Of a stretch of DNA of 64,000 nucleotides, positions 30,195-38,732 are shown piece after piece. Made by a program: the position numbers and the translations under genes. The number at the start of each line of letters is the position of its first letter. Within the stretch, counting starts at the first letter, position 1. The stretch comes from Brevundimonas sp. (lineage in GTDB: Bacteria > Pseudomonadota > Alphaproteobacteria > Caulobacterales > Caulobacteraceae), in NCBI RefSeq assembly GCF_003248455.1, contig NZ_QFNM01000001.1, positions 45,644 to 109,643 of the forward strand, in the 5' to 3' direction. The notes beneath the pieces are model-generated. The model saw only the letters and a program-made list of their open reading frames with translations, was not told the origin of the DNA and made no database searches.

Positions 30195-30833
30195 TTGCTT
30201 GATCTCGCCCTCGTCCTCGCCCTCTCCGCCCAGTGCGCACCCGGCGTCTCGCCGCAGACCCTGGCCGCGATCGCGCATACGGAAAGCCGCTTCAACGCCC
30301 TGGCGATCGGCGTCAATCGTGGCGCTGCCGTGCGCCAGCCCAGGACGCGCGAGGAAGCGGCGCGCGTCGCTCACCGCCTGATCGGCTCGGGCGCCAACAT
30401 CGATCTCGGTCTCGCGCAGATCAACTCGAGCAATCTCGGATGGCTGCGTCTGACGGTGGAGGACGCCTTTGACCCCTGCCGCAACCTCACCGCGGCAGGG
30501 ACCGTGCTGCGCGCCGGCTTCGACCCCGCATCCACGGGCTCTGACCGCCAACAGGCCCTGCGCGTGGCCCTGTCCCGATACAACACCGGTCATCCCGATC
30601 GCGGCTTTCGCAACGGCTATGTCGCGCGCGTCGAGGCCTCAGCGGCCCGCCTGGGCCTGGCCGTCTCCGCGCCGCTGCTAACCGAAGCCGCGTCAGGCTC
30701 ATCCCCCGCTCAGGTCGCGCCGGATTCCTTCGCGCCACCCGCCGCCTGGGACGTCTTCGCGCGCGCCACCGCCAGCGCCGTCGTCCTCTTCGCCCCCGCC
30801 TCACAGACCAAGACATGGAGCGTCATCCCATGA
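30195..30833 (+). CDS. virB1: VirB1-like lytic transglycosylase
   Basis: About 212 residues of the SLT type that opens peptidoglycan for the secretion channel. The catalytic Glu is in IAHTESRFN, followed by IDLGLAQINSSNLGWL and later SRYNTGHPDRGFRNGYV, the GLMQ/Y-N-x-G signatures. TTG at 30195 with GGAG 8 bases upstream gives a signal peptide directly at the N-terminus; an ATG at 30159 lacks a ribosome binding site. It is the first gene of the virB operon. Confidence 0.85.
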   Translation: MLDLALVLALSAQCAPGVSPQTLAAIAHTESRFNALAIGVNRGAAVRQPRTREEAARVAHRLIGSGANIDLGLAQINSSNLGWLRLTVEDAFDPCRNLTAAGTVLRAGFDPASTGSDRQQALRVALSRYNTGHPDRGFRNGYVARVEASAARLGLAVSAPLLTEAASGSSPAQVAPDSFAPPAAWDVFARATASAVVLFAPASQTKTWSVIP

Positions 30834-31129
30834 CCCTGTCCACCGTTCGACGCCGCCAATGCGCGGTCGGAGCGATCGCCCTGGCGACCACCCTGATGTC
30901 GGTGCAGCCCGCCTTCGCCCAGGCCAATGTCGAGGGCCTGCTGCAGAACGTCGTCGACATGCTGACCGGCAACACGGCCAGGCTGTTGGCCATTCTGGCT
31001 GTCGTCATCGTCGGCATTCTGTGGATGTTCGGCCTGTTCGATCTGCGGCGCGCCGCCATCGTCATTCTCGGCATCGTCGTGGTCTTCGGCGCCGCCGAGA
31101 TCGTCGGCCTGATCACGGGCGGCGCCTGA
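30830..31129 (+). CDS. virB2: VirB2/TrbC-like conjugative pilin
   Basis: A 99-residue protein with a long signal sequence (to about AFAQA, residue 32) and two membrane helices (LLAILAVVIVGILWMFGLF and AAIVILGIVVVFGAAEIV), the standard pilin arrangement. It overlaps virB1 by ATGA. It would polymerise into the mating pilus. Confidence 0.85.
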   Translation: MTLSTVRRRQCAVGAIALATTLMSVQPAFAQANVEGLLQNVVDMLTGNTARLLAILAVVIVGILWMFGLFDLRRAAIVILGIVVVFGAAEIVGLITGGA

Positions 31130-31308
31130 TGGCCCGGACCGACGCCTGTCTGATCGTCGCGGGGATCGCCGGCGGCCTGGCGCTGACGCTGATGCTCGGC
31201 GTCCGGCTGATCTCGCCGGCACGCTATGCCCAGGCTCTGGGGGGCGGCCTGGTCGGGCTCGCCGTGGCGAAAGCCGCCCTCGTCCTGAGCGGGGCGGACC
31301 ATGGCTGA
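31129..31308 (+). CDS. small membrane protein between virB2 and virB3, 59 aa
   Basis: Two predicted membrane helices (CLIVAGIAGGLALTLMLGV and YAQALGGGLVGLAVAKAALVL) make up almost the whole protein. Its ATG shares a base with the virB2 stop, and its end overlaps virB3 by 8 bases, so it is certainly within the translated operon. No family is recognised. It might be a pilin-like or entry-exclusion component. Confidence 0.65.
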   Translation: MARTDACLIVAGIAGGLALTLMLGVRLISPARYAQALGGGLVGLAVAKAALVLSGADHG

Positions 31309-31636
31309 GGAACGACTGATCGAAGAGCCTCTGTTCCTCGCCTGCACCCGGCCGGCGATGATCCTGGGCGTGCCCATGGAGGCCATGGGCGTCAACGTCA
31401 TGATCTCCGGCCTGGCCTTTCTTGTCGGCGGCAGCCTGCTCTATCTGCTGATCGCTCCGGCCCTGCATCTGGTCTTCCGGGCGATCTGCAAGGTGGACCA
31501 CAACGCCTTCCGGCTTCTGCTGGTCTTTGTCGATACCAAGGGCCGGTCCCGCAACGGCGCCCTGTGGGGCGGGAGCTCGGCGACCCCCCTCCCCCTGGTC
31601 CGGCGTTACAGCGCAAGGGAGCTGGTCCGTGGGTGA
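31301..31636 (+). CDS. virB3: VirB3/TrbD-like T4SS protein
   Basis: A 111-residue protein. The N-terminus EEPLFLACTRPAMILGVPMEA is the VirB3 signature, followed by one hydrophobic hairpin (VMISGLAFLVGGSLLYLLIAP). VirB3 works with VirB4 in the inner membrane. It ends overlapping the GTG of virB4. Confidence 0.88.
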   Translation: MAEERLIEEPLFLACTRPAMILGVPMEAMGVNVMISGLAFLVGGSLLYLLIAPALHLVFRAICKVDHNAFRLLLVFVDTKGRSRNGALWGGSSATPLPLVRRYSARELVRG

Positions 31637-34004
31637 GCTCCGTCTCTCGCCGTCGCGTCTGCGCAGGGAGGGCAACGCCCTGGCCGGCCTGCCCTATGCG
31701 CGCCACGCCTCAGACCACATCATCACGCTCGATAGCGGGGCGCTCATGATCGCCTTCCAGCTTCAGGGTGCGGCGTTTGAGACGGCCGACCCGCGCGATC
31801 TGAACGACTGGCACGTCAAGCTCAACCAGACCTGGCGCAACCTGGCTGACGACCGGTTGGCGGTCTGGCACCACATTGTCCGGCGCGAAGTCCAGCCCGA
31901 GGTCATGAGCGGGTTCCGCTCCGACTTCGCACAGGATTTGAACCAGGCCTACGAAGCACGGCTCGGAGGCCGGCGGCTGTTCGTCAACGAACTCTTTGTC
32001 ACCCTAGTGCTCCATCCCGGCCGTGATCCCGGCGATCGCGCTGCGGCGCTCATGCGTCACCTGCAGACGGCCCGCCGTCAGGACACGGAGGTCGCCCCCG
32101 AACAGATCAAACGGCTCGAGGACGCCGCGCGAGATCTTGAACAGTATCTCGGCCGCTATGCGCCGCGCCGCCTTGGCCTCTACCAACACGGAGACATCTG
32201 GTGCTCCGAACCGATGGAGCTGGTTCGGCTCATCCTCACCGGGCGGCCGGGGCGCGTCCCCATCGTCTACGGCCATCTCGGATCCGCGGTTCATACGGTG
32301 CGGGTCATCTTCGGACGCGAAAGCCTGGAGCTTCGGGACGTCGACGCAGGCCGTTACGCCGGCGTCCTCGCCATCAAGGAATATCCGGCCTCGACCCGGC
32401 CCGGACTGTGGAACGCGCTGCTGAGCGCGCCCTTCGGTTTCGTCATGACCCAGTCCTTCGCCTTCCTGTCCAAGGCGGCCGGGCGATCGGTGATGGAGCG
32501 CAAGCAGAACCAGATGGTCTCCGCGCGGGACCGCGCCGCTTCCCAGATCGATGGCCTTTCGGACGCTCTGGACGATCTGGTCAGCAACCGGTTCGTGCTC
32601 GGCGAACACCAGGCGTCCGTCCTGGTCTACGGCGACACGCCCGCCGCCCTCGCCGACCACCTTTCGAAGGCGCGGGCGCATCTGGCGGACTCCGGCCTGG
32701 TCGTCGCCCGCGAGGACCTCGGCCTCGAAGCCGCCTTCTGGTCCCAGTTCCCCGGCGGCTTCGCGCGGCGCACGCGTCCGGCCGCGATCACCTCCCGCAA
32801 CTTCGCCGCCCTCGCGCCTTTCCATGCCTATCCCGTCGGAAAGCCACACGGCAATCACTGGGGACCGGCTGTGGCGACGCTGCGCACGACAGCCGGATCC
32901 CCCTTCTACTTCAACTTCCACGTCGGCGATCTCGGCCACACCTTCATCTGCGGCCCCTCCGGGTCGGGCAAGACGGTCGTCCAGAACTTCATGCTGGCGC
33001 AGCTGGAGCGGTTCGACGCCCAGCAGCTGTTCATCGACAAGGACCGGGGCGCCGAGATTTTCGTTCGGGCCTGCGGCGGGACCTATCTGGCCCTGCGCAA
33101 CGGCGTGTCCACGGGGTTCGCGCCCTTCAAGGCGTTGGAGCCTTCACCCGCCAATCGCGCGTTCCTCAGCCGACTGGTGCGGACCCTGGTCGCCCGGCCG
33201 AACGAGACCCTGTCGGTGCCGGAAGCGCGCGCCATCGACGAAGCGGTCGCCGCGCTCGAGGCTCTCCCGCGCGAGCGACGCTCGCTTTCGGCCCTGCGCA
33301 GCCTGCTCGGTCAATCGGACGTCGGCGGCGTCGGAGCGCGACTGGAACGCTGGATCCGGGGCGGGCCGCTCGGCTGGGCTCTGGACGGCGACGACGACGC
33401 CCTGTCGCTGGACGCCCGCTTCGCCGGCTTCGACATGACCGATGTGCTGGACCACCCCGAGGTCCGCACGCCGATGATGCTCTACCTCTTCCACCGGATC
33501 GCCCAGCGGGTGGATGGGCGTCGGCTCGTCCTCGACATCGACGAGTTCTGGAAGGTCCTGGGCGACGCCGCCTTCACCGACCTGGCCCAGGACGGCCTCA
33601 AGACCTGGCGCAAGCAGAACGCCCTGATGGTGTTCGGCACCCAGTCCCCGGCCGACGCGCTGCGCTCGCCGATCGCCCACACCATCCTCGAACAATGCGC
33701 GACCAAGATCTTCCTGCCGAACGCGCACGGCCAGGCCCGCGACTATGTCGAAGGCTTCGGCCTGAGCGAGGAAGAGTTCCGATTGATCCGGGACGAGCTG
33801 ACGCCGGAGTCTCATCGCTTCCTGGTCAAACAGGGTCACGACAGCGTGGTCGTCGAGCTTGACCTCAAGGGGCTGGATGACGCGCTGGCCGTCCTGTCCG
33901 GACGATCCGAAACCGTCGCCCTTCTCGACCGGCTGAGAGCCGAGACCGGGGACGACTACGCCGACTGGCGTGGCCCCTTCCATACCCAGAGGAGACTGAC
34001 ATGA
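31629..34004 (+). CDS. virB4: VirB4 T4SS ATPase
   Basis: A 791-residue ATPase (CagE/TrbE/VirB family). The Walker A GPSGSGKT is at residues 442-449, Walker B around LVLDIDEFWKVL, and FGTQSPADAL follows, with an N-terminal domain DHIITLDSGALMIAFQLQG typical of the family. It powers pilus assembly and substrate transfer at the cytoplasmic face. The GTG at 31629 overlaps virB3; the longer frame upstream lies within virB3 and is not used. Confidence 0.92.
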   Translation: MGELRLSPSRLRREGNALAGLPYARHASDHIITLDSGALMIAFQLQGAAFETADPRDLNDWHVKLNQTWRNLADDRLAVWHHIVRREVQPEVMSGFRSDFAQDLNQAYEARLGGRRLFVNELFVTLVLHPGRDPGDRAAALMRHLQTARRQDTEVAPEQIKRLEDAARDLEQYLGRYAPRRLGLYQHGDIWCSEPMELVRLILTGRPGRVPIVYGHLGSAVHTVRVIFGRESLELRDVDAGRYAGVLAIKEYPASTRPGLWNALLSAPFGFVMTQSFAFLSKAAGRSVMERKQNQMVSARDRAASQIDGLSDALDDLVSNRFVLGEHQASVLVYGDTPAALADHLSKARAHLADSGLVVAREDLGLEAAFWSQFPGGFARRTRPAAITSRNFAALAPFHAYPVGKPHGNHWGPAVATLRTTAGSPFYFNFHVGDLGHTFICGPSGSGKTVVQNFMLAQLERFDAQQLFIDKDRGAEIFVRACGGTYLALRNGVSTGFAPFKALEPSPANRAFLSRLVRTLVARPNETLSVPEARAIDEAVAALEALPRERRSLSALRSLLGQSDVGGVGARLERWIRGGPLGWALDGDDDALSLDARFAGFDMTDVLDHPEVRTPMMLYLFHRIAQRVDGRRLVLDIDEFWKVLGDAAFTDLAQDGLKTWRKQNALMVFGTQSPADALRSPIAHTILEQCATKIFLPNAHGQARDYVEGFGLSEEEFRLIRDELTPESHRFLVKQGHDSVVVELDLKGLDDALAVLSGRSETVALLDRLRAETGDDYADWRGPFHTQRRLT

Positions 34005-34705
34005 GACGCTCCATCCTTTCGATCGCTGTAGCGCTCGCCGCGATGACCGCTGTTCCGGCCCATGCCCAGCAGATTGTTTACGACCCCACGTCCTTCGCCC
34101 AGATGGTCAAGGATGCGCGCACTGCCATCGAACAGCTCGACAGCCTCAAGGCCCAAGTCCAGCAGGGCCAGGAACTGTTCGCCAGCCTCAACGAACTGTC
34201 CAACGTCAATGCGATCGCCGAGCGGCTGGGTCTGCCGGAAATCCGTAATCCGCTCCCGGACATGGCGACGCTCCGGTCGGCCGCCGACGGGGATCTGTCG
34301 GCGCTCGTCGAACTGGCCGAGCGCGCCGACGCGATCCGCCGCGAGACCCGCGTCTATACGCCGGACGCGCCCTCCCCCGCCGCCGACGCCCTGGAGCGGT
34401 CCGGGGCGCGGACCGCCCGTGATCTGGCGATCGGCGAGACCGTCGACCGGGCAGCCACCGATCGTCTCGAAGGCCTGGAGACGCTGCGCCGCGCGCTCGA
34501 CACCGCGCCGAACGCGCGGGCCGTGATGGACCTGAACGCCCGGCTCGCGGCGGAACAGGCCCTGATCCAGAACGAACAGGTCCGGCTGCAGGGCCTGGCC
34601 CTGACCCAGGCGGCCGAAGCCCGTCTCGAGGACCAGCGGGCGCGGGAGCGGATCGCTGCGGAACGGTCGGCCCGCATGGACGCCTACCGCCAGGCCTTTC
34701 AGTGA
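34001..34705 (+). CDS. virB5: VirB5-like T4SS protein
   Basis: A 234-residue protein with a signal peptide (MRRSILSIAVALAAMTAVPAHAQQ) and a predominantly helical, Ala/Glu/Arg-rich mature part with coiled-coil character, as in VirB5/TrbJ pilus-tip proteins. It overlaps virB4 by ATGA and precedes a small lipoprotein gene, which matches the virB5-eex-virB6 order. Confidence 0.8.
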   Translation: MRRSILSIAVALAAMTAVPAHAQQIVYDPTSFAQMVKDARTAIEQLDSLKAQVQQGQELFASLNELSNVNAIAERLGLPEIRNPLPDMATLRSAADGDLSALVELAERADAIRRETRVYTPDAPSPAADALERSGARTARDLAIGETVDRAATDRLEGLETLRRALDTAPNARAVMDLNARLAAEQALIQNEQVRLQGLALTQAAEARLEDQRARERIAAERSARMDAYRQAFQ

Positions 34706-34914
34706 AAGCCGCCCTGCTCCTGCTCGGCCTGCTCGCGGGTTGCGGCGAGACGGAAGCGCCCAAGGCTGAACCGCGCCCGGATCGCGCCGCCCTCGAGGCG
34801 GCTGTCGAGGACTGCGACCGCGGCGCCCGCCGGCAAGGCTGTGACGCCGCCCAGGCGCGTCTCGCCGAGGTCCGGCGGGACGACCGGATAGCCGCCTACC
34901 GGCAGGGCTTTTAG
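34702..34914 (+). CDS. small lipoprotein, probable entry-exclusion (Eex/TrbK-like)
   Basis: A 70-residue product with a lipobox LLAGC at residues 10-14 and a charged mature part with a Cys pair (DCDRGARRQGCD). Its place between virB5 and virB6 is that of Eex/TrbK proteins, which block redundant mating. The start is GTG at 34702 overlapping the virB5 stop. Confidence 0.65.
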   Translation: MKAALLLLGLLAGCGETEAPKAEPRPDRAALEAAVEDCDRGARRQGCDAAQARLAEVRRDDRIAAYRQGF

Positions 34915-34923
34915 GAGGTCGCC

Positions 34924-35847
34924 ATGTCGTTTCGGGTCTTCGAGCCGGCCTACACATTCCTCGACGAACGGCTGAGCGCCTTCCTCGGGGACCGGCTGGG
35001 CGCGGTGATCGCCGAGGTCGAAGGCCCGCTGCGCATCGCCCTGGTTCTCTACATCGTCCTATACGGTTTCGCGATCTTCCGGGGCGCCATCAGCGAACCC
35101 GTCATGGATTTCGCGATCCGCGCGATCAAACTGCTGTTCATCTATGTGCTGGCGACGACGCCCGCCTATTCGGACTTCGTCACCGAGCCCCTGTTTCGCG
35201 ACCTGCCGAACCTTCTGACGCGGGCCATCAGCGGCGCGGAGACGCCGAACGTCGGCGCGGCCTTCGACCAGTTCCTCGCCTACGCCGGCTATCTCGGAGA
35301 AAAGATCGGCAGCGAGGGCTCGGCCTTCGACCCGTCGCCCTGGATCGTCGCCGCGGTCGTTTTCATCGTCGGCGCCCTGGCCTGCGCGCTCGGCTTCAGC
35401 GTTGTTCTCGTCGCCAAACTGGCTCTGGCCTTGTTGGTCACCCTCGGCCCCATCTTCATCGCCTGCGCCCTGTTCGACGCGACGCGGCGCTTCTTCTTCG
35501 GCTGGCTGTCCCAGGCGGTGAACTATCTGGTCCTGTTCGCCCTGATCATCACCATCTTCCAGCTCGTCCTGTCGCTGGTCCGGGATCAGTGGGGCGCGAT
35601 CGAGGGCGGCGACCCGATGGTCGGCGGCCTGATCTTCATCGCCCTCTGTTTGCTTGGCGCGATCTTCTTCCTGCAGACGCCCGCGATCGCGGCCGGCATC
35701 GCCGGCGGCGCCAGCGCCGGGCTCGCCGACTTCGCCAACGCCGCCTCCTTGGGATCCAGCCCCAGCGCCGTCGCGCGGGGTCCTCTCGAGGCCAGCCGTC
35801 AACCGCCGCGCGGCGGCGGATCCATCCGTCCCACAGGAGCCCGCTAA
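34924..35847 (+). CDS. virB6: VirB6/TrbL-like polytopic T4SS protein
   Basis: A 307-residue membrane protein with at least five hydrophobic helices and the family centre LALALLVTLGPIFIACALFDATRRFFFGWLSQAVNY in pieces (GPIF and the W-x-x-x-x-x-Y region). It is part of the inner-membrane channel. AGGAGGTC before the ATG is a strong ribosome binding site. The stop shares a base with the next ATG (TAATG). Confidence 0.88.
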   Translation: MSFRVFEPAYTFLDERLSAFLGDRLGAVIAEVEGPLRIALVLYIVLYGFAIFRGAISEPVMDFAIRAIKLLFIYVLATTPAYSDFVTEPLFRDLPNLLTRAISGAETPNVGAAFDQFLAYAGYLGEKIGSEGSAFDPSPWIVAAVVFIVGALACALGFSVVLVAKLALALLVTLGPIFIACALFDATRRFFFGWLSQAVNYLVLFALIITIFQLVLSLVRDQWGAIEGGDPMVGGLIFIALCLLGAIFFLQTPAIAAGIAGGASAGLADFANAASLGSSPSAVARGPLEASRQPPRGGGSIRPTGAR

Positions 35848-36074
35848 TGCCCTCTTTGCGAACACTGTCACGCGTCGTGTCGATCGCCCTGGCGGTCCAG
35901 GCCCTGTCCGCCTGCGCCACCTTCCGGACCGCCGATCCGCCGGTCTGCGACGGCCGCCATCGTCGACCCGCCAATCCCTACGGGTCGATCCTTTCCCCGG
36001 CAGCGCCATACGTGCCCGCGCCCGCAGCGGACGCGTCTTCGTCCATCGATCCTGGCGCAGGAGGCTGCGCATGA
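35847..36074 (+). CDS. virB7: VirB7-like lipoprotein
   Basis: A 75-residue protein with a lipobox LSAC near residue 22 and a short proline-rich mature part containing two further cysteines. Position between virB6 and virB8 matches VirB7, which anchors VirB9 in the outer membrane. It overlaps virB8 by ATGA. Confidence 0.7.
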   Translation: MPSLRTLSRVVSIALAVQALSACATFRTADPPVCDGRHRRPANPYGSILSPAAPYVPAPAADASSSIDPGAGGCA

Positions 36075-36754
36075 CCGGCGTCCCCTCCTCCGATCTGAAG
36101 GCCTATTTCGCCGAGGCGCGGCGATGGGATCAGGACCGGCTCAGCGCCGCCCTACGATCGCGGCGGCTGGCCTGGACCGTGGCGGCTGTGGCCGCCGGCC
36201 TGACCGTCGTCGCCGTCGCGGCGGTGGTGGTGCTGACCCCGCTCAAGACCACCGAACCCTTCGTCGTGCGGGTCGACCAGACCACCGGCGCGGTCGATGT
36301 GGTGCGGGGTCTGTCCTCGGCCGAAGGCCCGGCCACCTATGACGAGGCCGTCAGCAAATATTTCCTCGGCCAGTACGTCCGCGCCCGGGAGGGCTATCTC
36401 GACCCCGCCGCCGAGGAAAGCTTTGCCCTGGTCTCGATCCTGTCGGGCGCAACGGAGCAACGCCGCTGGGCCGACCTCTATCGCGGCTCCAACCCAACCA
36501 GTCCGCAGAATCTCTACGGACCTGAGGCGGAGGCCGTGATCGCGATCCGCGCCATTGGCTTCATCAACGAAGGCGTCGCCAATGTGCGCTTCCACCGCAC
36601 GGTGCGTCAGGCCCAGCAGATCGTGGAGAGCGATTGGATCGCCACCATCGCCTTCACCTATACGCGCGCGCCGATGTCGGAGCCGGATCGCCTGCGCAAT
36701 CCGCTCGGATTCCAGGTGACCTCGTACCGCGCTGATCCGGAGGTGGTCCGATGA
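36071..36754 (+). CDS. virB8: VirB8-like T4SS assembly protein
   Basis: A 227-residue bitopic protein: a cytoplasmic N-terminus (SSDLKAYFAEARRWDQDRL), one membrane helix (WTVAAVAAGLTVVAVAAVVV, about 36-56) and a periplasmic NTF2-like domain with FVVRVDQTTGAVDVV and DWIATIAFTYTRAPM...NPLGFQVTSYR. These are VirB8 landmarks. Confidence 0.9.
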   Translation: MTGVPSSDLKAYFAEARRWDQDRLSAALRSRRLAWTVAAVAAGLTVVAVAAVVVLTPLKTTEPFVVRVDQTTGAVDVVRGLSSAEGPATYDEAVSKYFLGQYVRAREGYLDPAAEESFALVSILSGATEQRRWADLYRGSNPTSPQNLYGPEAEAVIAIRAIGFINEGVANVRFHRTVRQAQQIVESDWIATIAFTYTRAPMSEPDRLRNPLGFQVTSYRADPEVVR

Positions 36755-37578
36755 GAAGCCTGTTGATCGCCCTGGCCACCGGCCTTGTAATGATGACGTC
36801 GGGGCCGGCCTGGGCCGAAGACCGCGACGCCCGGATGGTCGAGGTCGACTACGCGCCGGGCGCCGTCTACCGCATCGCCGGGGCCTTCCGCACCGCCACC
36901 CAGATCGTCTTTGGTCCGGACGAAGCCATCCGCCATGTCGCGATCGGTGACAGCGTTAGCTGGGAGGTCGCGGCCGAGGGGTCCGTCCTCTTCCTCAAAC
37001 CCCGAGAACGTCTGCAGGCGACCAATCTGCTTGTGGTCACCGAACGCGGAGTCGCGACGCGTCACTATGCGTTCGAACTGGCGGCGCGAGACGCCCGCGA
37101 TCGATCCTCCATCGCCTACCAGATCCGGTTCCGCTACCCGGCCGACCTCCAGGCCGCGACCGTGGCGTCGCTCGACGCTGCCGCCGAGGCGATCGAAGAC
37201 CGCGTGATCGATCTGGCGCTCGATCAGGCGGCCCTCTCCGGCCCCCGCAACCTCGCCTACAGCGTCCAGGGCGCGTCGGACTTGCAACCCAGCGAGGTCA
37301 CCGACAACGGCCGCTTCACCGTGCTGAGGTTTCCGGCCAACCAGCCCATCCCCTCGATCTTCGCTGTCTCCGCCGACGGCGAGGAAAGCCTGGTCCCCTT
37401 CGATGTGCGCGGCGAGTTCGTGGTCGTCCACGCCGTCGTCCCTGGTCTGCGGCTGCGCCGCGGTGCTTCGGTGCTGTGCATCTTCAACGAAGCCTACGAC
37501 CCGCGCGGTGTCGCCACCGGGACCGGAACGGCCTCGCCGATGGTGGATCGGAGCGTGACGCAAGGAGCCCGACCATGA
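36751..37578 (+). CDS. virB9: VirB9-like outer-membrane complex protein
   Basis: A 275-residue protein with signal peptide (to about AWAED) and VirB9 motifs: TQIVFGPDEAIRHVAIGDSVSWEV, then FLKPRERLQATNLLVVTE, and in the C-terminal domain PSEVTDNGRFTVLRFPAN followed by EFVVVHAV. It forms the outer-membrane ring with VirB7 and VirB10. Confidence 0.92.
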   Translation: MRSLLIALATGLVMMTSGPAWAEDRDARMVEVDYAPGAVYRIAGAFRTATQIVFGPDEAIRHVAIGDSVSWEVAAEGSVLFLKPRERLQATNLLVVTERGVATRHYAFELAARDARDRSSIAYQIRFRYPADLQAATVASLDAAAEAIEDRVIDLALDQAALSGPRNLAYSVQGASDLQPSEVTDNGRFTVLRFPANQPIPSIFAVSADGEESLVPFDVRGEFVVVHAVVPGLRLRRGASVLCIFNEAYDPRGVATGTGTASPMVDRSVTQGARP

Positions 37579-38732
37579 CCGCCTCGCCTGAACCGAAGGA
37601 CGACGCCGCGGTGGAATCCCGTGCCGAAGGCCAGGGTCTGCCGCCGACGATCGACCGGGGCATATCCCCCATCGCCGGCCGTTTTGGCGGCCGCGGGTCC
37701 AAGGTCGTCACTTTGGCCGCCCTGGGCCTCGGCTGCGCGGTCTTTCTCTTCGCCACATGGGATCGTGGCGAGGCGGATGACCAGAAGGCGGCGGCGGACC
37801 AACCGGCCCGGCAGGTCGTTCCGTTCGAACCGGCACGCCGCGACACCGAGCCGCCCCTGCTGACGGATCAGCCTCTCGATCCCGAGGCGCCGATCCTGAC
37901 GTCATCGGACGAACAGGTGCCGGCGCTCGAGACCTCGCCTTCCTCTTCATCGAACGGCCCCTCGGCAGCCGAAAGGCGCCAGACCCTGATCGACGAGGCG
38001 AGGCGATCCCCGGTCCTCGCCTACAGCCGCCAAGGCTCCGGCGTCGCACCGACCGGCGGCCTGGCCGCTGCGGGCGTTGCGCCCGGGACCACCGCGCCGA
38101 TCCAGGCCCGCGTCACGCCGCTCGACGGCTTGCGCCAGACCTCGCCGGTTAGCGAGGCGCGGGCCGGCCAGCTGGGAGATCGCAACCTCTTGCTGACGGC
38201 GGGCGCCTCCATCCCCTGCATCCTCCAGACGGCGATGGACAGCGCGACCCCGGGGTTCGTCAGCTGCATCCTGCCGCGAGACGTCTACTCGGAGAGCGGA
38301 ACCGTGGTGCTGATGGAGCGCGGCACCCGGGTGCTCGGCGAGTACCAGGGCGGTCTGCAGCAGGGCCGCAATCGGCTCTTCGTCCTGTGGACCCGCGCCG
38401 TCACGCCCGCAGGCGTCACCGTGGGCCTGGCGTCACCGGCCGCCGACGCCCTCGGGCGCGCGGGCTTCGATGGCCGCGTCGACACCCATTTCTGGGACAG
38501 GTTTGGCGGCGCTCTCCTGCTGTCGCTGGTGGACGACGGTCTCTACGCCGCCGTCGGACGTGACGACGCCGTGCGCGAGACCGCGCGGGCGCCGTCGGAC
38601 GCGGCCGCCGTCGCGTTGCAGACCTCGGTCGATATCCCCGCGACCCTGCGCAAACCTCAAGGCGCCGAGGTCTCTATTTTCGTGGCCCAGGACCTGAACT
38701 TCGCCGGTGTCTATCGGCTGAGCGCAAGGTGA
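37575..38732 (+). CDS. virB10: VirB10-like T4SS core protein
   Basis: A 385-residue protein with a cytoplasmic tail, one membrane helix (VVTLAALGLGCAVFLFATW), a Pro/Glu-rich periplasmic linker, and the TrbI C-terminal barrel domain containing ASIPCILQTAMDSATPGFVSC, VLMERGTRVLGEY and GRVDTHFWDRFGGALLLS. The ATG at 37575 overlaps virB9 by ATGA. Confidence 0.92.
   Translation: MTASPEPKDDAAVESRAEGQGLPPTIDRGISPIAGRFGGRGSKVVTLAALGLGCAVFLFATWDRGEADDQKAAADQPARQVVPFEPARRDTEPPLLTDQPLDPEAPILTSSDEQVPALETSPSSSSNGPSAAERRQTLIDEARRSPVLAYSRQGSGVAPTGGLAAAGVAPGTTAPIQARVTPLDGLRQTSPVSEARAGQLGDRNLLLTAGASIPCILQTAMDSATPGFVSCILPRDVYSESGTVVLMERGTRVLGEYQGGLQQGRNRLFVLWTRAVTPAGVTVGLASPAADALGRAGFDGRVDTHFWDRFGGALLLSLVDDGLYAAVGRDDAVRETARAPSDAAAVALQTSVDIPATLRKPQGAEVSIFVAQDLNFAGVYRLSAR

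Noticed and set aside
32201..33862. 553-residue plus-strand frame
   Set aside because: It is a frame-shifted shadow of virB4, Arg/Pro/Gly-rich and without domains. VirB4 is intact in the other frame.
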